DNA of 64,000 nt from Azoarcus sp. CIB (GTDB lineage Bacteria; Pseudomonadota; Gammaproteobacteria; Burkholderiales; Rhodocyclaceae). Both the position numbers and the translations under genes were made by a program. The stretch lies in contig NZ_CP011072.1 in the NCBI RefSeq assembly GCF_001190925.1, forward strand, positions 3,410,001 to 3,474,000. The letters are read 5' to 3'. Numbering within the stretch: position 1 is the first letter of the stretch; each line of letters begins with the position of its first letter. This document shows positions 9,054 to 17,696 of this stretch, in pieces. The notes beneath the pieces were generated by a model. It saw nothing but the letters and a program-made list of their open reading frames with translations, was not told the origin of the DNA and did no database searches.

Positions 9054-10721
9054 TCAACCTCCGATCATTTCAGTATTGGCAGCGCCGGGCGGCACCATCG
9101 GGTAAACGAATTCCTCGCGGCTGATCGAAGCATGGATCAAACACGGTCCGCGGCCTTGCAGCGCTTGCGCGAGCGTCGCACGCGGATTCGGCGAACTATC
9201 CAGATCCACTGCCGCAATGCCGAAGCCCTCGGCGATCTTCAGAAAATCGGGTTCGCCGCGATACTTCGACGCAAACACGCGCTTGCCGTAGAACAGGTTC
9301 TGCTGCTGGTACACCAGACCAAGCGAGTTGTTGTTCATCAGCACGATCTTGACGTTCAACCCCTCCTCGGCGAGCGTCGCAAGCTCCTGGATGTTCATCT
9401 TGAAGCTGCCGTCTCCGGTAAAGCACACCACGGTACGATCGGGTTCGGAAAGCGCGGCGCCGATCGCCGCCGGCACCCCGAACCCCATCGTCCCGAGGCC
9501 GCCCGAAGTAAGCCACTGGCGAGGCCTCCGGAACGGATACGCCTGGGCGACCCACATCTGGTGCTGCCCCACGTCGGTCGCGATGACGGCTTCGTCATCG
9601 AGCGCGGCGGCGACCGCATGCACGAGACCGTAGTGGGTGCGCGGATCGTCACGTCCCGGCATCACCATCGGAAAGCGTGACTTCAAGCTATCCACGTGTA
9701 ATAGCCAGCGCTTGCGCAGATTGTGCTTCACGCGCGGCAACAAGGCCTCCAGCACGGTCGCGACATCGCCGTTGATCGCAACGTGAGCAGCCTTGATCTT
9801 GTGCAGCTCGGCCGGATCGATATCGATATGGACGACCTGCGCATTGGGACAGAACTGCGCCGCCTTGCCGATCGCCCGATCGTCGAAGCGCGCGCCGACG
9901 CAGATCAACAGATCCGACTCCTCGAGAGTGAAGTTCGTGTAGCGCGCGGCGTGCATACCGAGCATGCCGATGGACAAGGGATGATCGACCGGCATCGTGC
10001 CCAGCGCCATCAGCGTCATCGTCGTCGGCAGTCCGGCCTGCTCCGCCAGCGTGACGGCCAGCCGCGAGGCCCCCGAATGCACGACGCCCCCACCCAGATA
10101 CAGCACCGGACGCTCCGCCTCGTCGATCATCTTCGCCGCCGACTCGATCGCGACCATGTCCAGCGCGGGCACCGGATCCGGCACGGCGAGGTCGGGGTAG
10201 GCCTCGAAACTCACCAGCTGATTCTGCACGTCCTTCGGAACGTCCACGAGAACCGGCCCGGGGCGACCAGACATCGCGATGCGGAACGCCTGCGGGATGA
10301 CCTCGAGCAGTTCCGCCGCGGAGCGGACTAGAAAGTTGTGCTTTGTGATCGGCACGGTCATGCCGTAGATATCGACTTCCTGGAACGCATCCGTGCCGAT
10401 CATCGACAGCGGCACCTGACCGGTGATCGCAACCATCGGGATCGAATCGAGTCGCGCATCGGCGATCGCCGTCACCAGATTCGTCGCGCCCGGACCGCTG
10501 GACGCGAAACACACTTCAGGGCGCCCGGACACCCGCGCCATACCTTGCGCCATAAAGCCCGCCCCCTGTTCGTGGCGAGCGAGGACATGGCGAATGATGT
10601 CGCTGCCCGACAAGGCATCGTACAGAGGCAGGATCGCCCCTCCGGGAATCCCTGCAATGGTACGAATACCCTGCCGTTCAAGCAGGCGCACGATCAACTC
10701 GGCGCCGGTCATCTGCATCAT
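9054..10721 (-). CDS. ilvB: Acetolactate synthase large (catalytic) subunit, IlvB type
   Basis: Thiamine-diphosphate enzyme condensing two pyruvates (or pyruvate and 2-oxobutyrate), the first common step to valine, leucine and isoleucine. It shows the catalytic glutamate in ARHEQGAGFMAQG, the FAD/quinone-like region with QVPLSMIGTDAFQEVD, and the ThDP motif GDGSFKMNIQELATL...NNN near the C-terminus. The wording ILPLYDAL and RHVLARHEQ resembles E. coli IlvB more than IlvI. The chosen ATG (555 residues) has AAGGAG 6 nt upstream; an ATG 30 nt earlier and a TTG 33 nt earlier lie almost on the attenuator terminator and have no ribosome site. Confidence 0.95.
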   Translation of the reverse strand: MMQMTGAELIVRLLERQGIRTIAGIPGGAILPLYDALSGSDIIRHVLARHEQGAGFMAQGMARVSGRPEVCFASSGPGATNLVTAIADARLDSIPMVAITGQVPLSMIGTDAFQEVDIYGMTVPITKHNFLVRSAAELLEVIPQAFRIAMSGRPGPVLVDVPKDVQNQLVSFEAYPDLAVPDPVPALDMVAIESAAKMIDEAERPVLYLGGGVVHSGASRLAVTLAEQAGLPTTMTLMALGTMPVDHPLSIGMLGMHAARYTNFTLEESDLLICVGARFDDRAIGKAAQFCPNAQVVHIDIDPAELHKIKAAHVAINGDVATVLEALLPRVKHNLRKRWLLHVDSLKSRFPMVMPGRDDPRTHYGLVHAVAAALDDEAVIATDVGQHQMWVAQAYPFRRPRQWLTSGGLGTMGFGVPAAIGAALSEPDRTVVCFTGDGSFKMNIQELATLAEEGLNVKIVLMNNNSLGLVYQQQNLFYGKRVFASKYRGEPDFLKIAEGFGIAAVDLDSSPNPRATLAQALQGRGPCLIHASISREEFVYPMVPPGAANTEMIGG

Positions 10722-10774
10722 CTTGCGCTCCTTCGGTTCAGTGTCGGGCATCAAAACCGGCGGCGCAAAAACAA

Positions 10775-10807
10775 AACCCCCGCCGGGCTTGCGCGCCGGC
10801 GGGGGTT
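10775..10807 (-). terminator. Attenuator terminator of ilvBN
   Basis: A perfect 12-bp stem (aacccccgccgg / ccggcgggggtt) with a 9-nt loop is followed on the minus strand by TTGTTTTT. It lies between the leader-peptide stop and ilvB and ends about 50 nt before the ilvB start codon. It is an intrinsic terminator in exactly the position expected for transcription attenuation. Confidence 0.9.
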
Positions 10808-10832
10808 GGAATCTGTTGCTTGCCTTGTGTCC

Positions 10833-10919
10833 TTACCCTCGAGACGCGTGATCGCCTACGCGTACTACTACGCGTACGGGCAGAACTACTACGACGAGGG
10901 CGCGAACCATACGGGTCAT
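10833..10919 (-). CDS. ivbL: ilvBN leader peptide, valine-rich (28 aa)
   Basis: A 28-codon frame opens MTRMVRALVVVV and continues LPVRVVVRVGDHASRG before TAA. Ten of 28 residues are valine and two are leucine, in two clusters, and seven of the ten valine codons are GTA, a codon expected to be rare in this high-GC genome. The valine/arginine codons lie inside a potential hairpin formed by two TACGCGTA copies (10857-10864 and 10869-10876). The layout and composition match E. coli IvbL. No strong ribosome site precedes the first ATG; the second ATG (three codons later) is an alternative. Function in valine-responsive attenuation of ilvBN is inferred from architecture. Confidence 0.85.
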   Translation of the reverse strand: MTRMVRALVVVVLPVRVVVRVGDHASRG

Positions 10920-10947
10920 CGGGACAACAACAAACAGTTAATGGACG

Positions 10948-10977
10948 AATCTAAACACAGGCACAAGCGAAACACAA
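10948..10977 (-). promoter_or_regulatory. Candidate sigma-70 promoter for the ilvBN leader
   Basis: On the minus strand TTGTGT (-35) and TAGATT (-10) are 18 nt apart, placing the start point about 20 nt before the leader-peptide ATG. Match to consensus is moderate. Confidence 0.4.
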
Positions 10978-10987
10978 GCACCCGTCC

Positions 10988-12655
10988 TCACGCCTGCCCG
11001 TCCCGCAGGAGCCGCCGCAGGATCTTGCCGACATTCGTCTTCGGCAACTCCTCGCGGAACTCGACCAGATGCGGCACCTTGTATGCCGTCAGATTCGTCC
11101 GGCAGTGCGCAACGATGTCCTCCTTCGTCAAGGCTGGATCCTTGCGCACCACAAACACTTTCACCGCCTCGCCAGTCCGCTCGTCCGGAACCCCGACGGC
11201 GGCCACCTCCAGCACCCCCGGATGACCGGCGATGACATCCTCGACCTCGTTCGGAAAAACATTGAAACCGGAGACGAGGATCATGTCCTTCTTGCGATCG
11301 ACGATACGGACGAAACCGCGCTCGTCGATGGTCGCCACGTCGCCGGTACGCAGAAAACCGTCCGGCGTGAACGCATTGGCCGTCTCCTCCGGCCGCTGCC
11401 AGTAGCCCCGCGTGACCTGCGGGCCGCGCACACACAGCTCGCCCGGCTGCCCCAGCGGCACCTCCTCCCCGCTGTCGCCGCGAACGCTTACCTCCGTCGA
11501 CGAGACCGGCAACCCGATCGAATGGTTGAACTGCGGCAAGTCGAGCGGATTGATCGTCACCGCCGGCGACGTCTCCGTCAGACCGTAAGCCTCCACAAGC
11601 GGGCGCCCGGTGACGCGACGCCACTTTTCCGCCACGGCCTGCTGCACGGCCATGCCGCCCCCCAGCGTTATGTGCAGGGACGAGAAATCGAGCTTGCTGA
11701 AGTCCTCGTTGTTCAGAAGCGCGTTGAACAGGGTGTTCACACCCGTGATCGCCGTAAACCGGTATTTCGCGAGTTCCTTGACGAACCCCGGAATATCCCG
11801 CGGATTGGTGATCAGCACGTTCATCGCACCGACCTTGAAGAAGGTCAGGCAGTTCGCGGTCAGCGAGAAGATATGGTAGAGAGGCAAGGCGGTGATGATG
11901 ATCTCCCCTTCCTTGCGCAGGTAGGGCTTGATCCAGGCATGCGCCTGCTGCAGGTTCGCGATGATGTTGCCATGCGTCAGAACCGCGCCCTTCGCCACCC
12001 CCGTCGTGCCGCCCGTGTATTGGAGATAGGCGATGTCATCATGGCCGATCTCCACCGCCTGCAACGGATGCCGTCCGCCCGTCGCCAGCGCCTCGGAAAA
12101 CCGCACGCAGCCAGGGATTTTCCACGACGGCACCAACTTCTTCACGTGGCGCACGACGAAGTCGACCAGCATGCCCTTCGGGAAACCGAGCAACTCGCCG
12201 AGGCTGGTCACCACCACGTTCGTTACCTTCAAGCGCTGCAGGACATCCTCCAGCGTACGCGCGAAGTTCTCAACGATGACGATCGTATCCACCCCAGAGT
12301 CCCGGAGCTGGTGCTCGAGTTCTCGCGCCGTGTAGAGGGGGTTTACGTTTACGACCGTATAGCCGGCACGCAGGGCGCCGAACATCGCGATCGGATACTG
12401 CAGGAGATTGGGCATCATCAGCGCCACGCGGGCCCCGCGCGGCAACTTCAGTTCGCCCTGCAGGTAACCCGCGAATTGCGCAGAAAGCCGGTCCAGCGCC
12501 GCATACGTGATGGATTTCCCCATATTCACGTAGGCGATGCGGTCGGCGAACTGGCGCACCCCCTGAGAAAATACATCGGCGAGCGACGCAAACTCGTTTA
12601 CGTCGATTTCCGCCGGAATTCCGGGGGGATAGCTCTTCAGCCAGATCTTTTCCAC
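10988..12655 (-). CDS. fadD: Long-chain acyl-CoA ligase (FadD type)
   Basis: 555-residue AMP-forming ligase that activates fatty acids to acyl-CoA, probably at the inner face of the membrane. It has the P-loop-like [11 protein letters not shown] (213-223), the adenylate-binding YGLTETSP, the hinge region [23 protein letters not shown] and the C-terminal catalytic lysine in [10 protein letters not shown]. Length and N-terminus ([17 protein letters not shown]) match FadD. The start is GTG, preceded by GGAGGAG 4 nt upstream, which decides it over downstream codons. It is a monocistronic minus-strand gene between the CBS gene and the ilv leader; about 200 bp upstream hold no gene. Confidence 0.92.
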   Translation of the reverse strand: MEKIWLKSYPPGIPAEIDVNEFASLADVFSQGVRQFADRIAYVNMGKSITYAALDRLSAQFAGYLQGELKLPRGARVALMMPNLLQYPIAMFGALRAGYTVVNVNPLYTARELEHQLRDSGVDTIVIVENFARTLEDVLQRLKVTNVVVTSLGELLGFPKGMLVDFVVRHVKKLVPSWKIPGCVRFSEALATGGRHPLQAVEIGHDDIAYLQYTGGTTGVAKGAVLTHGNIIANLQQAHAWIKPYLRKEGEIIITALPLYHIFSLTANCLTFFKVGAMNVLITNPRDIPGFVKELAKYRFTAITGVNTLFNALLNNEDFSKLDFSSLHITLGGGMAVQQAVAEKWRRVTGRPLVEAYGLTETSPAVTINPLDLPQFNHSIGLPVSSTEVSVRGDSGEEVPLGQPGELCVRGPQVTRGYWQRPEETANAFTPDGFLRTGDVATIDERGFVRIVDRKKDMILVSGFNVFPNEVEDVIAGHPGVLEVAAVGVPDERTGEAVKVFVVRKDPALTKEDIVAHCRTNLTAYKVPHLVEFREELPKTNVGKILRRLLRDGQA

Positions 12656-12857
12656 AGCACTCCTCCAACAGTTGGAATTGACGCCGAATCAGCAACTCCC
12701 GGCGGTGCCCTCCCGAGGCAGTCCCGGCAACGCGTCGTCTGCGCCGCCGGTTTCCAGCTGCATGCCTTCGTCTCATCGGCCGAAGGTCGTATTGTGCCTT
12801 GCCCCTCGCACTTCCCGGCGCGAGGATGGAACTTCGGCAGGACCAGCCTGCCTTGCC

Positions 12858-13310
12858 TCAGGCCTCTTCGCCCGGCTCTTGCGGCCAGTTCCGGATGTAA
12901 TTCTTGAGCATGCGATTCTCGAAACTTTGCTCCTCGAGCACCGCCTTGGCCACGTCATGGAAGGAAACGACGCCGAGTAGCGTCGTCCCGTCCATCACCG
13001 GTAGGTAACGCTGACGATGCTCCACCATGAGACGCCGAAGCTCGTCCATTTCCATGTTCGGCGATGCCGCGATGGGACCGGACAACATCGCCTCCTCGAT
13101 CGCCATCTTCCCCCATTCGGCGCCACCCTTATGCACCGCAACCAACACTTCGCGGAAGGTCAGCATGCCGACCATCTGGCCGTGCGAAAAGACCACGAGC
13201 GAACCGACATCCTGCTCGGTCATGATATCGACCGCCTCGGCAAGGCGCTTGTTCGGCGCTATGGTGTAGAGCACCTTGCCCTTAATCGCAAGAATCTCGC
13301 TCACCAGCAT
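12858..13310 (-). CDS. CBS-domain pair protein
   Basis: 150 residues made almost entirely of two CBS motifs (about 6-60 and 73-130), with the typical core GSLVVFSHGQMVGMLTFREVL and RYLPVMDGTTLLGVVSFHDVAKAV. Stand-alone CBS pairs of this kind bind adenosine nucleotides and act as energy sensors or modulators; the partner is not evident. Similar proteins are widespread in Rhodocyclales. It stands alone between fadD and the ferredoxin gene, on the same strand but with gaps of over 100 bp on both sides. Confidence 0.88.
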   Translation of the reverse strand: MLVSEILAIKGKVLYTIAPNKRLAEAVDIMTEQDVGSLVVFSHGQMVGMLTFREVLVAVHKGGAEWGKMAIEEAMLSGPIAASPNMEMDELRRLMVEHRQRYLPVMDGTTLLGVVSFHDVAKAVLEEQSFENRMLKNYIRNWPQEPGEEA

Positions 13311-13418
13311 GCCAATCCCCTTTCCAAATTCATATCAACTGACCCAAGTGCATGATATTGCATAGTCCCGATCAGGAAAAGACCAAGCGAACGCACAATC
13401 GAACCGCCGCCGAAGGCC

Positions 13419-13742
13419 TCAGCGCTCGAGTTCGCCCAGCTTGTCCTTGCGGGCAGCCCACTCGTCAGCATCCGACAGCGGCTCCTTGCGCTCAACAATC
13501 GGCTTCCACCCCTTCGCGAGCTCGGCATTGAGGGCGATGAAATGGCGCTGCCCCTCGGGCACGTCGTCCTCGGCGTAAATGGCCTCGACCGGACATTCGG
13601 CCACGCACAAGGTGCAGTCGATGCACTCCGTCGGATCGATCACGAGAAAATTCGCCCCCTCGCGGAAGCAGTCCACGGGGCACACATCCACACAGTCCGT
13701 GTACTTGCAGCGGATGCAGGCTTCTGTCACTACGTAGGCCAT
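13419..13742 (-). CDS. fdxA: Seven-iron ferredoxin FdxA
   Basis: 107-residue low-potential electron carrier of the Azotobacter FdI type with one [3Fe-4S] and one [4Fe-4S] cluster. The cysteines appear in [17 protein letters not shown] (9-25) and [15 protein letters not shown]. The C-terminal tail to GELER is that of FdxA proteins. The open frame runs far upstream, but the ATG before [16 protein letters not shown] gives the family N-terminus, with GGAG 9 nt before it. The gene is divergent from thioredoxin; the shared 270-bp gap holds both promoters but no extra gene that I can support. Confidence 0.93.
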   Translation of the reverse strand: MAYVVTEACIRCKYTDCVDVCPVDCFREGANFLVIDPTECIDCTLCVAECPVEAIYAEDDVPEGQRHFIALNAELAKGWKPIVERKEPLSDADEWAARKDKLGELER

Positions 13743-14016
13743 CGTCGTTAACTCCAGTTGGTCAAGTCGGCACGTACCGCCCGCGCGCGTCGGCTTCTTC
13801 GACAATATAGCCGAGACCCTCGCCGTTTTGACACAAGGACGGGCAAACCCCGATCGCACAGGCAGCGAAAAAGGGCGAAACGCTTGACGTGCGTGGCAGC
13901 TTGGCATAACTTTTCGGGACACTCCGAAGTGGCAGCCCTCTCCTGCCATTGTCCGCCAGGGCCGTACCGGCCCGACTCCCAATCCGAATGACAGCAAGAC
14001 CTTGATGCGAGGAATC

Positions 14017-14343
14017 ATGAGCGAGCATATCCATTACGTCACCGACGGCAACTTCGAGGCCGAGGTGCTTCAGGCACAAACCCCGGTGCTGGTCGATTAC
14101 TGGGCCGAATGGTGCGGTCCGTGCAAGATGATCGCCCCGATCCTCGACGACATTGCCAAAGAATATGCAGGCAAGCTCAAGGTCGCCAAACTCAATATCG
14201 ACGAGAACCAGGAAACGCCGGCAAAATTCGGCATCCGGGGCATCCCGACGCTGATGCTCTTCAAGGGCGGCAATGTCGAAGCGACCAAGGTTGGAGCTCT
14301 TTCGAAGTCACAACTGACGGCTTTCATTGACAGCAATCTCTGA
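14017..14343 (+). CDS. trxA: Thioredoxin 1
   Basis: 108-residue cytoplasmic disulfide reductase with the active site [10 protein letters not shown] and the cis-proline region [11 protein letters not shown], both in family position. An upstream in-frame ATG exists, but the start before [12 protein letters not shown] has GAGGAATC just ahead and gives normal length. It is followed after a 137-bp structured leader by rho, the same trxA-rho order as in enterobacteria. Its reductase partner TrxB is encoded elsewhere in this window. Confidence 0.96.
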   Translation: MSEHIHYVTDGNFEAEVLQAQTPVLVDYWAEWCGPCKMIAPILDDIAKEYAGKLKVAKLNIDENQETPAKFGIRGIPTLMLFKGGNVEATKVGALSKSQLTAFIDSNL

Positions 14344-14480
14344 CCGGGGCTAAAGTCCCGGGCTGCTTGCGCGGCGCCACCGCTCCCGAAGCCGGCCTTC
14401 CGGCGCCGCAGCAAGACCTTTCCGCAGCACCCTCCCCTCCATTGGTTTCATCCACCTGCGCCCCGTCGCGCCCTCTCGCC
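14344..14480 (+). promoter_or_regulatory. Rho leader: strong hairpin plus C-rich, G-poor stretch
   Basis: The trxA-rho gap holds a long hairpin (arms 14366-14378 and 14402-14415, 13 bp with one bulge) with no T-run. About 65 nt of C-rich, G-poor, apparently unstructured sequence (roughly half C by my count) follow, up to the rho start. Such sequence is what Rho uses as a loading (rut) site. E. coli rho is known to be autoregulated in its leader, so the same is inferred here. Confidence 0.5.
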
Positions 14481-15740
14481 ATGCAATTATCGGAGCTCAA
14501 GTCTCTCCACGTCAGCCAGCTGCTGGAAATGGCCATCGAAAACGAAATCGATGGCGCCAACCGCTTGCGCAAGCAGGAACTGGTCTTCGCCCTGCTCAAG
14601 AACCGCGCAAAAAAAGGCGAGCCGATCTATGGTGATGGCGCACTCGAAGTCCTGCCCGATGGATTCGGTTTCCTGCGCTCACCCGACATCTCGTACCTGG
14701 CGGGGACTGACGACATCTACGTGTCACCGTCACAGATCCGCCGCTTCAACCTGCACACGGGTGACACCATCGAGGGCGAGATCCGTACCCCGAAGGATGG
14801 CGAGCGCTATTTCGCCTTGGTGAAACTCGACAAGATCAACGGCCAGGCCCCCGAAGCCTGCAAACACAAGATCCTGTTCGAGAACCTCACCCCTCTGCAC
14901 CCGAACGAGTGCCTCAAGCTCGAGCGTGACATCCGTGGCGAGGAGAACATCACCAGCCGCATCATCGACATGATCGCGCCGATCGGCAAGGGGCAGCGCG
15001 GTCTGCTGGTAGCGCCGCCGAAAAGCGGCAAGACCGTGATGCTGCAGCACATTGCCCACGCCATCGCGGCCAACCACCCGGACGTCGCCCTCATTGTCCT
15101 TCTGATCGACGAGCGTCCTGAAGAAGTCACCGAAATGCAGCGCTCGGTCAAGGGCGAAGTGGTGGCATCCACCTTCGACGAACCCGCTTCGCGCCATGTG
15201 CAGGTCGCCGAGATGGTCATTGAAAAGGCCAAGCGGCTCACCGAACACAAGAAGGATGTCGTAATCCTGCTCGATTCGCTCACGCGCCTCGCGCGGGCCT
15301 ACAACACCGTGGTGCCGGCCTCCGGCAAGGTGCTGACCGGCGGTGTCGACGCCAACGCCCTGCAGAAGCCCAAGCGCTTCTTCGGCGCAGCGCGGAATAT
15401 CGAGGAAGGTGGCTCACTGACCATCATCGCGACAGCACTGATCGACACCGGAAGCCGGATGGACGAGGTGATCTATGAGGAATTCAAGGGCACCGGCAAC
15501 ATGGAATTGCATCTCGATCGCCGCATGGCCGAGAAGCGCGTGTATCCGGCCATCAACGTCAACCGCTCCGGGACCCGCCGCGAGGAGCTGCTCATGAAGG
15601 CGGACGTGCTGCAGAAAGTTTGGGTATTGCGCAAGCTGCTGTACGGCATGGATGACATCGATGCGATGGAATTCCTGATGGACAAGGTCAAGGCGACCAA
15701 AAGCAACGCGGAGTTCTTCGACGCGATGCGCCGCGGCTGA
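14481..15740 (+). CDS. rho: Transcription termination factor Rho
   Basis: Hexameric RNA-dependent ATPase that ends untranslated transcripts. The 419-residue length, N-terminal helix bundle (about 1-47), cold-shock-like RNA-binding domain ([16 protein letters not shown], about 53-120), Walker A APPKSGKT (178-185), Walker B region [16 protein letters not shown] and Q/R-loop residues are all present. The open frame extends upstream, but the ATG before [13 protein letters not shown] matches the universal Rho N-terminus. It ends just before a strong intrinsic terminator. Confidence 0.98.
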   Translation: MQLSELKSLHVSQLLEMAIENEIDGANRLRKQELVFALLKNRAKKGEPIYGDGALEVLPDGFGFLRSPDISYLAGTDDIYVSPSQIRRFNLHTGDTIEGEIRTPKDGERYFALVKLDKINGQAPEACKHKILFENLTPLHPNECLKLERDIRGEENITSRIIDMIAPIGKGQRGLLVAPPKSGKTVMLQHIAHAIAANHPDVALIVLLIDERPEEVTEMQRSVKGEVVASTFDEPASRHVQVAEMVIEKAKRLTEHKKDVVILLDSLTRLARAYNTVVPASGKVLTGGVDANALQKPKRFFGAARNIEEGGSLTIIATALIDTGSRMDEVIYEEFKGTGNMELHLDRRMAEKRVYPAINVNRSGTRREELLMKADVLQKVWVLRKLLYGMDDIDAMEFLMDKVKATKSNAEFFDAMRRG

Positions 15741-15760
15741 TCCGGACGGCCAGCATGAAA

Positions 15761-15789
15761 AAAAACGCCACCTTATCGGTGGCGTTTTT
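15761..15789 (+). terminator. Intrinsic terminator after rho
   Basis: A 12-bp stem (aaaaacgccacc / ggtggcgttttt, including flanking A/T pairs) with a 5-nt loop and a T-run. The A-run on the other side lets it also serve the convergent dehydrogenase gene. Confidence 0.92.
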
Positions 15790-15832
15790 GTTTTCCCGAC
15801 CGCGGCGCAAGGCCACGAGGGGCGCAACGCGT

Positions 15833-16684
15833 TTACTTGTAGTCGTAGAAGCCCTTGCCGGACTTGCGGCCGAGATAGCCGGCCTCGACCATCTCGACGA
15901 GCAGCGGCGCAGGGCGGTACTTCGAGTCTTTGAATCCTTCGAACAGGACCTGCATCACCGCCAGCTCCACGTCGAGCCCGATCATGTCGGCCAGGGCCAG
16001 CGGCCCGATCGGGTGATTGCATCCGAGCTTCATCGCCTCGTCGATCTCCGCAGCCGTGGCAAGACCTTCACCCAGCACAAAGATCGCCTCGTTGATCATC
16101 GGGCACAGCAGGCGATTGACGACGAACCCCGGGCTGTTGCGCACTTTGACGGGGGTCTTGCCGATCGCCTTCGCTACCGTCTCGACAGCCGCATAGGTCG
16201 TGTCGGACGTCTGCAGGCCGCGAATCAGTTCGACCAGCGCCATCATGGGCACCGGATTGAAGAAATGCATGCCGATGACCTTGTCGGCGCGCTTGGTCGA
16301 GGCAGCGAGCTTGGTGATGGGGATCGACGAGGTATTCGACGCCAGCACCGCATCGGCTTTCACCGCCGCATCGAGCTGCGCAAAGATCTTCAGCTTCAGC
16401 TCGAGATTTTCGGTCGCAGCCTCGATCACCAGATCGCAATCCGCAAGCGCCCCGACGTCGCTGGCCGTCGCGATACGCGCAAGGGCTTCCGCTTTCTGCA
16501 CCTCGGTCATCTTCTCCTTCTTGATCAGACGATCGAGGCTCGCGGCCAGCGTGGCCAGACCGCGTTGCACGGCTGCCTCGGCGACATCCATCATCACCAC
16601 CTCGAACCCGGCTACCGCAAATGCCTGCGTGATGCCATTACCCATCGTGCCGGCGCCTACGACGCCGATCTTCTTTAGACTCAT
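15833..16684 (-). CDS. 3-Hydroxybutyryl-CoA dehydrogenase
   Basis: 283-residue NAD(P)-dependent enzyme interconverting 3-hydroxybutyryl-CoA and acetoacetyl-CoA. It has the Rossmann motif [12 protein letters not shown] near the N-terminus, the catalytic histidine in [14 protein letters not shown], and [18 protein letters not shown] in the C-terminal domain. Size and wording fit the PaaH/HbdA group. GGAG precedes the ATG before SLKKIGVVG. In this organism it may serve butyrate, aromatic or PHA-linked metabolism; the gene stands alone and the choice cannot be made from context. Family assignment is firm. Confidence 0.92.
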   Translation of the reverse strand: MSLKKIGVVGAGTMGNGITQAFAVAGFEVVMMDVAEAAVQRGLATLAASLDRLIKKEKMTEVQKAEALARIATASDVGALADCDLVIEAATENLELKLKIFAQLDAAVKADAVLASNTSSIPITKLAASTKRADKVIGMHFFNPVPMMALVELIRGLQTSDTTYAAVETVAKAIGKTPVKVRNSPGFVVNRLLCPMINEAIFVLGEGLATAAEIDEAMKLGCNHPIGPLALADMIGLDVELAVMQVLFEGFKDSKYRPAPLLVEMVEAGYLGRKSGKGFYDYK

Positions 16685-16869
16685 CGATCCCGCTCCCTTG
16701 GTAAGTAACACTCCGGTCCATCGCGGCCGGCACCATACTGATGCGTATGGGACTATAGCGTAATGTCGGGGTGCGGGCCAGCAGGGTCTGTCCGCGGCCG
16801 CGCCCCGGCTACGCAAGGATGCACCCCTTGCGACGGTCCGGCTTCGGAAAATGGATGGAGGGACAAAAA

Positions 16870-16895
16870 AAATGGGAGCCCGTAGGCTCCCATTT
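16870..16895 (-). terminator. Intrinsic terminator of the tRNA cluster
   Basis: A perfect 11-bp stem (aaatgggagcc / ggctcccattt) with a 4-nt loop is followed on the minus strand by eight T residues. It lies directly after the last tRNA-Asp. Confidence 0.93.
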
Positions 16896-16902
16896 CATTT
16901 GT

Positions 16903-16979
16903 TGGCGGAGTGGACGGGGCTCGAACCCGCGACCCCCGGCGTGACAGGCCGGTATTCTAACCAACTGAACTACCACTCC
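16903..16979 (-). tRNA. tRNA-Asp (GTC), copy 1
   Basis: 77 nt including encoded CCA. Acceptor GGAGTGG / CCACTCC with discriminator G, anticodon loop CTGTCAC (GTC), T-loop GGTTCGAGC. It is the last gene of the downstream Ala-Glu-Asp triplet. Confidence 0.97.
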
Positions 16980-17043
16980 GCGCTGACCAGTTGCCGACTT
17001 TACTTGCCGACTGCAATTCGTCTGCTCGACGCCTTGCTTGATC

Positions 17044-17119
17044 TGGCGTCCCCACGGGGATTCGAACCCCGGTTATCGCCGTGAAAGGGCGGTGTCCTAG
17101 GCCTCTAGACGATGGGGAC
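17044..17119 (-). tRNA. tRNA-Glu (TTC), copy 1
   Basis: 76 nt with encoded CCA; acceptor GTCCCCA / TGGGGAC, anticodon TTC in the loop CTTTCAC. Middle member of the downstream triplet. Confidence 0.97.
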
Positions 17120-17137
17120 AACGTCTTGTTGCTTCGT

Positions 17138-17213
<76 letters not shown>

Positions 17214-17226
17214 AACAGAGCTGCGC

Positions 17227-17255
17227 ATTCTAGCTTCTGGCGCTACCAACCGCAA
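17227..17255 (-). promoter_or_regulatory. Promoter of tRNA triplet copy 1
   Basis: On the minus strand TTGCGG (-35) and TAGAAT (-10) are exactly 17 nt apart, followed by a GC-rich discriminator (GCGC) about 14 nt before tRNA-Ala. GC-rich discriminators are typical of stringently controlled stable-RNA promoters. Confidence 0.65.
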
Positions 17256-17308
17256 GCACTTTACTACGGTTACTTATACTGCAAGCAGACTATCGTCTGC
17301 AGTGTTGT

Positions 17309-17385
17309 TGGCGGAGTGGACGGGGCTCGAACCCGCGACCCCCGGCGTGACAGGCCGGTATTCTAACCAACTGAACTACCACTCC
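17309..17385 (-). tRNA. tRNA-Asp (GTC), copy 2
   Basis: 77 nt with CCA; looks identical to copy 1. It is the last gene of the upstream triplet. Confidence 0.97.
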
Positions 17386-17456
17386 GCGCTGAGCTTTTGC
17401 CCGGCCTTACCGACCGGCTTGCGAGCCGCCATTATAACTCAACGCCTCGCTTTATC

Positions 17457-17532
17457 TGGCGTCCCCACGGGGATTCGAACCCCGGTTATCGCCGTGAAAG
17501 GGCGGTGTCCTAGGCCTCTAGACGATGGGGAC
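17457..17532 (-). tRNA. tRNA-Glu (TTC), copy 2
   Basis: 76 nt with CCA; looks identical to copy 1, anticodon TTC. Confidence 0.97.
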
Positions 17533-17547
17533 TTCAATACTTTCGAC

Positions 17548-17623
<76 letters not shown>

Positions 17624-17641
17624 GACGGCGAAAGAGCGCGC

Positions 17642-17670
17642 ATTATAGGGTGCCACCCGCAGGCTGTAAA
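17642..17670 (-). promoter_or_regulatory. Promoter of tRNA triplet copy 2
   Basis: TTTACA (-35), a 17-nt spacer, TATAAT (-10) and a GCGCGC discriminator on the minus strand, ending about 18 nt before tRNA-Ala. Near-consensus spacing and hexamers. Confidence 0.82.
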
Positions 17671-17696
17671 CCCCGAACTTATACTTTTTCGGAGTA

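Noticed and set aside
10850-10920. Plus-strand tyrosine-rich frame (AYAYYYAYGQNYYDEG) over the ilv leader
   Set aside because: It is the complement of the GTA-rich valine codons on the minus strand. The minus-strand frame has a stop, a terminator and a downstream ilvB; the plus-strand one has no context.
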